In this document: positions 46,175-55,400 of the stretch, one piece after another
Numbering within the stretch: the first letter of the stretch is position 1
Layout: the number at the start of each line of letters is the position of its first letter
Source: Saprospiraceae bacterium
Lineage (GTDB): Bacteria > Bacteroidota > Bacteroidia > Chitinophagales > Saprospiraceae
Length of the DNA stretch: 64,000 bases
Assembly: GCA_016787415.1 (NCBI GenBank)
Contig: JAEUUT010000180.1
Location: 1 to 64,000, forward strand
Direction: 5' to 3'
Notes under the pieces: model-generated
Seen by the model: only the letters and a program-made list of their open reading frames with translations
Told to the model about the DNA's origin: nothing
The model's database searches: none
Made by a program: the position numbers and the translations under genes

Positions 46175-47512
46175 ATGAAAAACTGCTTCATTTTCTCCTT
46201 ACTTCTCCTCACTTGCCAACAGGCTCACACCCAAAACTTCATCCCTTTGCTGGTGGATAGTTCGCACTACCGGTATTGGTATTACGATTTCATAAACGAT
46301 CATGATACAGTCGTTATTGAAAAAATCGCTGCATATTCATACGATACCGGCAACAGAGTGATTCAGGAAAGAAGCCCATCAGTTCGTCATACATATTCAT
46401 TCACTGCTGATTCTGTTGTAAAACTTACAGAGAAAAAGGTGGCGGACAATACCTGGCAGTTTGACATAAGAAATACGCGTGCATTTATCAATGGCAAACT
46501 CATGAGTCATCTTTCGGAGAAATTTACACCGCCGGATACCTGGAATAATATCCAGATATATTATTATTTCTACGATGCCGCGCTCCAAGATACGATGTCA
46601 TTGGTCCGCCAGTGGCAAAACGGAGCCTGGAACGATTACTACAAAGAGGAAAGGCAATACAATGTATCCGGCGACAAGGTGCAAGAGTTTACCTATTACG
46701 TAGATGACACGGGTGTTTTTAATTTTAGCCAGGGCAAACTCTATGAGTATGACGCCAGCCATCACCTCATTCAGGAAATTACACGCTTCCCTACCGCTAC
46801 AGGGGTACAGAATTCATCCAAATGGGAGTGGGCATACGGCAACGATAACCTGCTGGATACCAATCGTTTGAGCCATTATAACGACGATGTGCCTTACTAT
46901 GTGCTAATGAATACAAATGAATATGTCGGTCAGGATACTTTCATTGCCCGGAATTATTCTTGGATTTCCGAAGAGCAAGAATGGGAGTTAGAAAGAACTG
47001 TTCTTTCCCGCAATTTCTCCGGTCCGGGCATTTATAGTAGCAAACCCGACTCCGTTCTATCGTATTACGGTTACAATGACAATCCACCATCCCTTCTCGG
47101 CACCAAATGGTATTACCGGTATGAAGACCTGGGCAACGGACAAATTTACTATAAACAAGAGGAATTCGTATTCGATATGCCTACCAGTACGTGGTTTTCC
47201 AGACAATTCACAGAGGAATGGTATCACCTGACATTGGCGTTGGGGAGCAGCGTTGCGGAAGAAACATCAACTGGATTGATTGTTTATCCCAATCCATGTA
47301 AAACCGGCCAACCTGCACATCTCTTGAATTTGCCGATACAAGCCGCAAGCATGGAGTTGCTTCTTTTCGATGTACAAGGCAGGTACGTGTCTATGGAAAT
47401 ATCCGGAACACCCGCAGAGGTGTCAGCGCCTGCAGAACCCGGCATGTATACTTTACTGGTTCGTTCAGGAGGACGATTAATTGGGGTAGTGAAACTGGTG
47501 GTGACAGACTGA
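46175..47512 (+). CDS. Secreted protein with T9SS sorting domain
   Basis: A 445-residue exported protein. The signal peptide is 1-20 (MKNCFIFSLLLLTCQQAHTQ). The middle part is rich in aromatic residues and Asn/Asp strands (YNVSGDKVQEFTYYVDDTG, WEWAYGNDNLLDTNRLSHYN), of no family I can name. The C-terminus has a T9SS type A pattern: LIVYPNPCKTGQPAH, then LLLFDVQGRYV and GMYTLLVRSGGRLIGVVKLVVTD. It converges on the MarR gene with only 4 bases between stop codons. Confidence 0.78.
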   Translation: MKNCFIFSLLLLTCQQAHTQNFIPLLVDSSHYRYWYYDFINDHDTVVIEKIAAYSYDTGNRVIQERSPSVRHTYSFTADSVVKLTEKKVADNTWQFDIRNTRAFINGKLMSHLSEKFTPPDTWNNIQIYYYFYDAALQDTMSLVRQWQNGAWNDYYKEERQYNVSGDKVQEFTYYVDDTGVFNFSQGKLYEYDASHHLIQEITRFPTATGVQNSSKWEWAYGNDNLLDTNRLSHYNDDVPYYVLMNTNEYVGQDTFIARNYSWISEEQEWELERTVLSRNFSGPGIYSSKPDSVLSYYGYNDNPPSLLGTKWYYRYEDLGNGQIYYKQEEFVFDMPTSTWFSRQFTEEWYHLTLALGSSVAEETSTGLIVYPNPCKTGQPAHLLNLPIQAASMELLLFDVQGRYVSMEISGTPAEVSAPAEPGMYTLLVRSGGRLIGVVKLVVTD

Positions 47513-47516
47513 TCCC

Positions 47517-48149
47517 CTACCCTTTCCCCAGCATCCGATCCAGTTCCTCTTCCCCGGCCTGTTCAAACACGGGTTTGTGGAAACGATGCAATTTTCCGAG
47601 TATGTGCAGCAGGTCTGTTTTCTCCGCTTCATCGAGGTCGGCCACTACAATATCGGATAGTTTGAGCACACCCGCCTGCACCGATTCGAACGCCGCGCGG
47701 CCTGCGTCGGTGAGCCCGATCAATTTGGCGCGTTTGTCGTCGGGATGGGCATGCTCCTGCAACAAGCCTTGTTTCAGCATGCGTTTGAGCACCTCATTGC
47801 CCGATGATTTTTCCATGATGCACTGCCGAATCACATCCGATTTTTTGAGTTGCTGATGCGGGTATAGCGTAATCAGCACCCCCCAGTCGTCTTCCGAGTA
47901 AATGGCCGAGTCGCGAAACACACGTCGGCTGTAAAACTGTGCATAGCGGGCCATAAAACTCAGATACATGGCAATAAGGCCATTGAGCGGTGGCGCGGCT
48001 GCTGGTTTGGCTTCCTTTTTAAACTGACGCGAAGGGCTGGTTATCAACCAACTGATAAAATGTTCGCGGTCGAACGTTTCCGTACTACCCCCTTCCGACT
48101 CGTAGGCCTGTACGAGATCCAGCAAGTTTCGGATGAAGTCGAGATGCAT
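47517..48149 (-). CDS. MarR-family transcriptional regulator
   Basis: A 210-residue winged-helix regulator, longer than usual for MarR because of an N-terminal extension. The DNA-binding part is YPHQQLKKSDVIRQCIMEKSSGNEVLKRMLKQGLLQEHAHPDDKRAKLIGLTDAGRAAF, with the DDKR wing motif. It probably acts as a dimer. It diverges from the TonB receptor gene at 48284, and an inverted repeat (48213-48229) overlaps its own -33 box, which suggests autoregulation and control of the receptor. Confidence 0.88.
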   Translation of the reverse strand: MHLDFIRNLLDLVQAYESEGGSTETFDREHFISWLITSPSRQFKKEAKPAAAPPLNGLIAMYLSFMARYAQFYSRRVFRDSAIYSEDDWGVLITLYPHQQLKKSDVIRQCIMEKSSGNEVLKRMLKQGLLQEHAHPDDKRAKLIGLTDAGRAAFESVQAGVLKLSDIVVADLDEAEKTDLLHILGKLHRFHKPVFEQAGEEELDRMLGKG

Positions 48150-48195
48150 TTGGTATGATATAGAATTTATTTTTAAAAAAAAGTTTTACATCACA

Positions 48196-48229
48196 CAAAC
48201 ATAATAACTGTCGACTTGTTTACCAAGTC
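48196..48229 (-). promoter_or_regulatory. MarR promoter with overlapping operator
   Basis: On the minus strand the -7 box TATGTTTG (48203-48196) is preceded at 20 bases by TTG (48226-48224). The inverted repeat GACTTG-TTTAC-CAAGTC (48213-48229) covers the -33 box. It is the best operator candidate between the divergent marR-like gene and receptor. Confidence 0.65.
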
Positions 48230-48283
48230 ATTTCTGATCTATTACAACTTCATCTACAACAATCTACTCGACAGACCACCGTC

Positions 48284-50740
48284 ATGCGTTATTTTACCTT
48301 ATTTGTATTCCTTTCATGGGGCTATTTCCATACGCAGGCCCAGAACACCGGCACACTCACTGGTACGGTAAAAGACAAACTCACGCAGGAAGCGCTCATA
48401 GGCGTCACCATCCGCCTGGAAGGCGCCGAACTTGGCACCACCACCGATGTGGATGGCAATTTCAGGATTGCCGGTATTCCGCCCAAATCGTATAATGTAG
48501 CAGCAAGTTATGTCGGCTACACGCCACAAACCCGCTATAATGTGGTGATTACCACGGGCAATGCCAACCAGTTGAATTTCGAACTGGAGCCCGACAGCAA
48601 AACACTGGGCGAAGTGGTCGTATCAGAAAATCGTTCGGTACGCATCGCTTCCATCGAAACGCCGCTGTCTATCCAGAACCTGTCGGTGGAGGAGATTAAA
48701 AGCAATCCCGGCGGCAATTTCGACATCAGCCGGGTGGTGCAGGCGCTGCCCGGCGTGGGCGGCGTGAGTGGTACCGGCGGCGGCTTTCGCAACGACCTGA
48801 TTATCCGTGGCGGCGGCCCGAGCGAAAACGTGTTTTACCTCGATGGCGTGGAAATTCCGGTCATCAACCACTTCACCACGCAAGGCGCCGCGGGCGGCCC
48901 CACGGGCATGCTCAATGTGTCGTTTATCGAAGACGCCACGCTGGCGAGCAGCGCTTTCAATGCCCGCTACGACAATGCCCTGTCGTCGGTACTGCAATTC
49001 CGCCAGCGCGATGGCAACCCCGAGCGCATCCAGGGCAATATCCGCGTTGGCGCATCCGAAACGGCTTTCACAGCAGAAGGCCCGCTGGGCAAAAAAAATG
49101 GGAAAACGACCTTTCTGGCTTCCGCGCGCCGCTCATACCTGCAATTTCTGTTCAAAGCCATCGGCCTGCCTATTCGGCCCGACTACTGGGATTTTCAGTA
49201 TAAAGTGACGCATAAAATTGATGCTAAAACGACGTTTACTGCCCTCGGCGTCGGCGCTATCGACGATTTTTATTTCGAAGCCCCCAAAGATGCCACGCCT
49301 GAAAACCTGTACATCCTGAGTTCTGTGCCGGGTGTCAACCAGTGGAACTACACGCAAGGTTTTGCGCTCAAACGCCTGATTCACAACGGTTTCTGGAACC
49401 TGACCCTGAGCCGGAACATGCTGGACAACCAACTCGATCAGTTTGCCGACAACATCGATGGCAAGCAGCGCGACGAATCGAAGCGCATCCTGGGCATCAA
49501 AAGCCAGGAAATTGAGAACAAACTTCGTTTCGACCTCAATCGCTATGCAGGAGCCTGGAAATACAGCATCGGGGCTATGGCGCAATACGTGAAGTACAAC
49601 AACGATGCCTACACGCGGCTGCGCGCCGAAATTCGTGATTCGCTGGGAAATGTAGTACAGCCGGCGGTAGAAAGCCGTTTCAATACCGCCATCGACTTTT
49701 TCAAATTTGGTCTTTTTGCCCAGGTCAACCGTACCTTTTTCGGCGAGCGTTTAGGCCTGTCGGCGGGTATCCGAACGGATGGAAATACGTTTACCGATAA
49801 TGGCGCCCAACTGCTCAAAACCCTCAGCCCTCGGTTCAACCTGAGTTATGCTTTTGCACCTCAGTGGAAAGTGAATGCCTCGGTAGGGCGTTATTTTAAA
49901 ATGCCGCTTTACACCGTGTTGGGTTATCGCGACGATGCGGGGGTTCTGGTCAACAAAGACCAGCCGTATATTCGGAGTACGCACTATGTGACCGGACTGG
50001 AGTTTGTGCCCAGCCGTGTGTTGCGCTTTACCCTGGAAGGTTTTTACAAACACTATGACGACTACCCTGTAGGCACTTTCAACGGCATTTCGCTGGCCAA
50101 CCAGGGTGGCGGCTTTGGTATTCTGGGCAACGAACGCGTGCTGGCAAGGGGCGTTGGGGAATCGTATGGCGTAGAACTTTTCGCTCAGCAAAAACTCAAC
50201 AAAAACCTGTATTTCACGGGATCATACACCTTGTTTTGGTCAAAATTCAGCAACCTGAATGGGGAATTAATTGCCTCGGCCTGGGACAATCGCCACTTGT
50301 TGTCGCTGCTGGCAGGTTATAAATTTCGCCGCAACTGGGAACTGGGCCTGAAATACCGGCTGCAAGGAGGATTGCCCTACACGCCCATTGACCTGGAAGC
50401 CAGCCAACTCAACTATGCCACCATCGGCACGGGCGTACTCGATTACAGCCGCCTGAATTCCCTGCGATTGGGCAATTTCAGTCAACTGGATATTCGGGTG
50501 GACAAGAAGTGGAATTTCCGGCGTTCGACGCTCGATATTTTTATTGATATTCAGAACCTGCTGAACACGGTGAATCCTGCACCGTCGAATTATACGTTCC
50601 AGCGCACGGCCGACGGAAAGGCGTTTGTCACTACCGATGGTCAGCCGCTGCGCTCCGACGGCAGCAATGCGGTGCCGCTGTTGCTGGAAAATACGGAAGG
50701 ATCGCTGCTGCCAAGTGTGGGTATTGTGGTGGAGTTTTGA
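48284..50740 (+). CDS. TonB-dependent receptor with CarboxypepD_reg domain
   Basis: An 818-residue outer-membrane receptor. Signal peptide (1-19, ending TQAQ), CarboxypepD_reg domain (GTLTGTVKDKLTQEALIGVTIRLEGAELGTTTDVDGNFRIAG), plug with GGNFDISRVVQALPGVGGVSGTGGGFRNDLIIRGGGPSENVFYLDGVEIP, then a barrel ending SVGIVVEF. Controlled region shared with the divergent MarR gene. No partner SusD- or DUF4249-type gene follows, so it may act alone. Substrate unknown. Confidence 0.93.
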   Translation: MRYFTLFVFLSWGYFHTQAQNTGTLTGTVKDKLTQEALIGVTIRLEGAELGTTTDVDGNFRIAGIPPKSYNVAASYVGYTPQTRYNVVITTGNANQLNFELEPDSKTLGEVVVSENRSVRIASIETPLSIQNLSVEEIKSNPGGNFDISRVVQALPGVGGVSGTGGGFRNDLIIRGGGPSENVFYLDGVEIPVINHFTTQGAAGGPTGMLNVSFIEDATLASSAFNARYDNALSSVLQFRQRDGNPERIQGNIRVGASETAFTAEGPLGKKNGKTTFLASARRSYLQFLFKAIGLPIRPDYWDFQYKVTHKIDAKTTFTALGVGAIDDFYFEAPKDATPENLYILSSVPGVNQWNYTQGFALKRLIHNGFWNLTLSRNMLDNQLDQFADNIDGKQRDESKRILGIKSQEIENKLRFDLNRYAGAWKYSIGAMAQYVKYNNDAYTRLRAEIRDSLGNVVQPAVESRFNTAIDFFKFGLFAQVNRTFFGERLGLSAGIRTDGNTFTDNGAQLLKTLSPRFNLSYAFAPQWKVNASVGRYFKMPLYTVLGYRDDAGVLVNKDQPYIRSTHYVTGLEFVPSRVLRFTLEGFYKHYDDYPVGTFNGISLANQGGGFGILGNERVLARGVGESYGVELFAQQKLNKNLYFTGSYTLFWSKFSNLNGELIASAWDNRHLLSLLAGYKFRRNWELGLKYRLQGGLPYTPIDLEASQLNYATIGTGVLDYSRLNSLRLGNFSQLDIRVDKKWNFRRSTLDIFIDIQNLLNTVNPAPSNYTFQRTADGKAFVTTDGQPLRSDGSNAVPLLLENTEGSLLPSVGIVVEF

Positions 50741-50744
50741 ATTG

Positions 50745-51121
50745 AGAATTAGGGGTGTAGGAAGGATTTGTTCGGCTACGCCCCTCGTAGCAGGATGGGA
50801 ACGCGGATGAAGCGGATGAAGCGGATTTTTTGGTGGCCTTGCGGCCACTTCTTTTTGATTTATACTGATTTGCCCGCCTTCGGCGGGGCGTATATCGAAT
50901 CAATTTTTTATAAAGCAAGCAAAAATCAACATCGATTCTTTGTTTCATTTCATGGTTATGCCAAGCGTATCCACCCGCCGAAGGCGGTTTTAATCCATAA
51001 AAATCAAAAAGAAGTGGCCGCAAGGCCACCAAAAAATCCGTTTAAATCCGCTTTATCCGCTTCATCCGCGTTCCTATCCCTCTAAAAGGGGCGTAGCCGA
51101 ACAAATCCTTCGTACACCCCT
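50745..51121. repeat. Long inverted-repeat element, copy 1
   Basis: Terminal inverted repeats of about 130-140 bases enclose a central ~110-base segment. Outer ends read GGGTGTA-GAAGGATTTGTTCGGCTACGCC and its complement; inner parts include the hairpins GTGGCC-TTGC-GGCCAC and CCCGCC-TTC-GGCGGG. No open frame is credible. It accounts for most of the 480-base gap. A second, clearly related copy is at 59939-60341. It may be a MITE-like element or a structured RNA. Confidence 0.85.
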
Positions 51122-51220
51122 ACCCCGAAATCGGGAATGATGTATATTTCGGGGTTTCTGGCAAGGTATTGCCTCGCCGGGAACCCCGAGTAAAACGCCA
51201 TTCTATCATTTCAATAACTT

Positions 51221-51895
51221 ATGCGCATCCAACCTTCCACCCTTCAATTCCTCGCCGATCTGGCCGACAACAACCACCGCGAATGGTTTCAGGCCCATAA
51301 AGACGGCTACGAATCGGCCCTTGCCAATGCAAAGTCGTTTACGAAGGCTGTAGAAAATGCCCTGAATGAAACGGACCTCATCGAGTCGTCCAATCTGTTT
51401 CGCATCTATCGGGATGTGCGTTTTTCGAAAGACAAAACGCCGTATAAAAATAACTTCGGCATCGGATTTCGGCGGGCTACCAAACGTCGGCGCGGCGGGT
51501 ATTACCTCCAACTGGAACCCGGCGGTTCTTTCGCAGGCGGCGGTTTCTGGCAGCCGGAGGCGAAGGACCTCAAACGTATCCGCGATGAGTTTGCTATGGA
51601 TGACGAGCCCATTCGACAAATTATAGCCGCTCCTGATTTTCAACGTTATTTTGGGAATTTGCAGGGCGACGAACTAAAAACGGCTCCGCAAGGCTATGAA
51701 AAAGACCATCCCGCCATCGATCTTATCCGGAAAAAAGGATTTGTCGTGATGCGGCACTTCACCGATACGGAGGTGACGAGCGCCGATTTTCTCCAAGAGG
51801 TGCGCAAAACCTTTGAGGCCATGCGCCCGTTTTTTGACTACATGAGCGAGGTGCTGACCACGAATTTGAATGGGGAGCCTCTGCTGGGGGAGTGA
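51221..51895 (+). CDS. DUF2461-family protein
   Basis: A 224-residue cytoplasmic protein of the DUF2461 family, of unknown function. Typical segments are FLADLADNNHREWFQAHKDGYESA near the start, then FRIYRDVRFSKDKTPYKNNFGIGF and GGYYLQLEPGGSFAGGGFWQPEAKDLKRIRDE. Length fits the family. It stands alone, convergent with the small membrane protein gene downstream. Confidence 0.92.
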   Translation: MRIQPSTLQFLADLADNNHREWFQAHKDGYESALANAKSFTKAVENALNETDLIESSNLFRIYRDVRFSKDKTPYKNNFGIGFRRATKRRRGGYYLQLEPGGSFAGGGFWQPEAKDLKRIRDEFAMDDEPIRQIIAAPDFQRYFGNLQGDELKTAPQGYEKDHPAIDLIRKKGFVVMRHFTDTEVTSADFLQEVRKTFEAMRPFFDYMSEVLTTNLNGEPLLGE

Positions 51896-51906
51896 ACGTA
51901 TCAAGC

Positions 51907-52287
51907 CTACCATATTTGTCGGATGCCGTAGTCGAATAACAGTTTTATACCGATTACTATGGCCAAAATGCCCAGAAAGCGCTGAAGGTAATACATGCCT
52001 TTTTCGATCTGGTCAGGTTGTTCGGTTCTTACCCCCTTGTTGAGGTGGTATTGAAACAGGTAGAGGTACGGTATGGGAGCAAGGAGGCAGATCAAATCCA
52101 GTATGCCAGGGAAATGCCATTTAAAACGTCCATACAGGGATGCCTGGGCCCAGGGGTTCATGCGTACCCACCCCCAGGACATAATAAATGTCAATATCCA
52201 CCAGAATGCATACCCAGCGGTTATCCAGAATAACCAGCGGCTTACTTTGGCCAGACGGGCGTGGGTTTGTGGCGGAATTTGTTGCAT
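51907..52287 (-). CDS. Small membrane protein of unknown function
   Basis: A 126-residue protein with three hydrophobic helices: about residues 17-38 (LFWITAGYAFWWILTFIMSW), 60-79 (GILDLICLLAPIPYLYLFQY) and 101-120 (FLGILAIVIGIKLLFDYG). It is rich in Trp and shows no known family signature to me. It lies 11 bases from the convergent DUF2461 gene. Upstream is a 180-base region with a repeat. Confidence 0.65.
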   Translation of the reverse strand: MQQIPPQTHARLAKVSRWLFWITAGYAFWWILTFIMSWGWVRMNPWAQASLYGRFKWHFPGILDLICLLAPIPYLYLFQYHLNKGVRTEQPDQIEKGMYYLQRFLGILAIVIGIKLLFDYGIRQIW

Positions 52288-52375
52288 TTTTTGATTTTTT
52301 TGGATGTGGGTTGGTTGCCCAGGGCGTTGACATAATGGGCGATTTGATTCATACCTTCCCCTGGGCGTTGCCCCG

Positions 52376-52486
52376 GGCTATTGCATACGCCCTTTCAGGG
52401 CTATTCGTGGAGCGTATCTCTCACTTCTCTCACTCTCTCACCTTCTCACTCTCTCACCTTCTCACTCTCTCACCTCTCACCTCTAT
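52376..52486. repeat. Repeat module and heptamer tract at the 3' end of the HTCS gene
   Basis: A core (GCATACGCCCTTTCAGGGCTATTCGTGGAGCG, 52383-52414) leads into (C/T)TCTCAC heptamers up to 52486. The tract supplies the last codons (Gly-Glu-Arg) and the stop of the minus-strand gene at 52470. The same core plus tract occurs at 58828-58947. Confidence 0.8.
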
Positions 52487-55400
52487 ACTCGCTCGGTACC
52501 ACCCCGTATCGTTCTTTGAACCGTTCCCTGAAATATTTAAGGTCGGTAAAACCAACCTTATAGGCCACTTCCGAGATATTAAACTGTTGGGTGTCAAGCA
52601 ATTGAGCGGCACGTTGCAATCGAATATTCCGGATGAGCGTGTTGGGTGTTTCGCCGGTCAGCGCCTTGAGTTTGCGGTACAATTGCATACGGCTCATAGC
52701 AATTTCATGGGCCAGGTCGTCGATGGAGTATTCGCTCTCATCCATATGTGCTTCTACCAGACGGATAAATTGCGCCAGGAACTCTTCATCGAGCGAGGTG
52801 ACGGTGATGGCAGAGGGGCTCAGTTCGAGCGTTTTGCCGGACAGTTCTTTCAGGCGCTCCCGGATAGCGATGAGGTTGCGGATGCGCAGTTGCAGCAGTT
52901 GCAGGTTGAAAGGTTTGGTAATGTAGTCGTCAGCACCCGTTTCAAGCCCTTCAATTTTATGCACCAACGAAGTACGTGCGGTGAGTAGCACCACAGGGAT
53001 ATGGCTGGTGTGGATATTGGTTTTCAGGCGGCGGCACAGTTCGATGCCATCCATTTCTGGCATCGCGATGTCGCTCAAAACAAGATCATATCCCTGTTCG
53101 AAGGCTTTTTGCAAGGCCTCCGCGCCATTGTCGGCTTCGTCGATATCGTATTGTTCGGAGAGATTCTGGCGCAAATAATTGCGAATATCCGAATTATCCT
53201 CCGCCAGCAGCAAACGGAACCGAGCCGAACCAGCTGCATGTAATGGAAGTTGATCGGTGATTTCTTCCTTGAAATACTCGACTACCTGTACCTGTTTCGG
53301 GAGCCGTGATTCGATGAGTTGGTCGGCAGCGTAGTGGGCACTTCCTTCAGGCAAGGTAACTGTAAAAACAGCGCCAGAACCCGGCAGGTTGTGCGCCACA
53401 ATCGTCCCGCCATGCTGATCGACGATAGATTTTACCAGCGAAAGCCCGATGCCTGTACCACCGAACAGCGTGCGGCCCGGCTGATGCGCGCCCTGGTGGA
53501 AGGGGTCGAAAATGCGTTCCAAGTCGTTTTCAGGAATGCCGGGGCCGGTATCCGACACACTGATTTGCACCTGCGAATCAGGCGTATTTTTCAGTGAAAC
53601 AGTCACCGCCCCGCCATCGGGCGTAAATTTGAATGCATTGGAAAGCAGGTTGAACAAGACCTTTTCCATCTGATCGTGGTCGACCCACACCTCCTTGTTT
53701 TCTAGGGTGGAATCAAATTGCAAGTCGATTTTGTGTTGTTCGGCCAGCGGTTTGAACGCCAGCAGGATTTCCTGAACAAAAACCGGCAGGTCTGTTCTTT
53801 CCGCATGCACTTTCATCAAACCCGCCTCGCTTTTCCGAAAATCGAGCAACTGGCTGATCATAGTCAGCAGTTTTCCGGCCTGCTGGTGTATGAGTGTGAG
53901 CGTTTTTTGCAAAGCCCGATTGGGTGCGTGTTCGCGCAGCAGTTGTTCCAGCGGGCTCACGATCAGCGTCAACGGTGTGCGCAGTTCGTGGCTGATATTG
54001 GTAAAAAACTGGATTTTCAACTGGTGCAATTCTTCTGATTTTTCCCGCTCCAGTCGTTCCAGTGCCAGGCTGGCGCGGTATTCGGCGCGCAGGTGCATCA
54101 CACGCCACACGACGTACAACAGCGCCAATGACAGCAATCCATATAAGCAATAGGCCCACCAGGTGAGCCAGAACGGCGGCCGCACACACACCTGTACCTG
54201 TACTGGCTCGCTCCACACACCGTCGCCGTTTGAGGATTTTACCCAAAAAGTAAATTCCTTGTAAGGCAGGTTTGTATAGTGGGCAAAACGTTTGTCGGCA
54301 TCGGCATACACCCAGTCGGGGTCAAAACCTTCGAGTTTGTAGGCAAAGCGGTTGTTGCGCGGCTCCGCAAAATGCAGGCTCACAAATTCGAAAGACAATA
54401 CATTGTCCTGATAATCAAGCACAATGCGCGGGGTTTCGGAAATGCTGTTTCCCAGCACTACCCTTCCGTTCTCCATTGGGCCGATGGGTACCGGGCGGTT
54501 GAACAATAGAAAATCGGAAATTTGGGTTAAGGGCGGCACGCTGTCCGGATGAATAGCGTCGGGCTGAAACAGGCTCATGCCGTTGGCGCCGCCAAAGGCC
54601 AGCATTCCCGAGGGCAGGCGCTCTGCGCAATTGTTCATAAAAAAATTGTCCTGCAATCCATCGAGTGCATCAAAGTTCCTGACTTTCAGCACATTATCAA
54701 CCAGTTGTAGGTCGGCAATGCCGTTGAGCGTACTCACCCACAAATGTCCTTGTTTGTCTTCTACGATGGACTGGATAATATCGCTCGGTAGTCCATCCGC
54801 CTGTCGAAACAGCCGAAATCCGCTGCCATCAGGCTTGAGCAGGTTGACGCCCCTGCTTGTACACACCCAAAGCCGGCCCTGGCTATCGTGCAGCAGGGCA
54901 TTGATTTTATCATTGCTCAGGCAGTCTTTCTGTCCGGCAGTGAATTGATAATGCTGCTCCAGGTGCAAAGAGCGGTCGGCAGGGTCGAAGCGGAATTTCA
55001 GCAGGCCATTCCCGCGGGTGCCGACATACAGCACCGTGCGCTCGCTTTCTTTTATTTCCAGCAAAGAAACATTCGGAGAAGCCGTGAGGCTCAGATTATC
55101 CACCGTCTGGAAATGTTTCAGCGTATTATTTGCAGGGTCGAAATAAGTAAGTCCGCCATCCCACAACCCAAACCATACGCCTCCGGCAGCCGAGGGATAA
55201 AAATGCATCACGTAGTTGTCGTTGATCAACGGCGGGGCATTTTGTGAAAACTGTTGTACTTGCCGGATAGCCCCACCGCCAGGCGGTATGTCGCGTTCGC
55301 GCACGCGCATGATGCCCGCACCCTGGGTGGACAGCCATAGCCAGCCGTCGGGAGCGCGCCACACAGATGTGATGAAATTGGCAAATTCGGGCAGTCGAGG

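Noticed and set aside
50768..51085. 105-codon frame in the long inverted-repeat element
   Set aside because: The same element at 59939 does not keep the frame open, and the peptide has no features.
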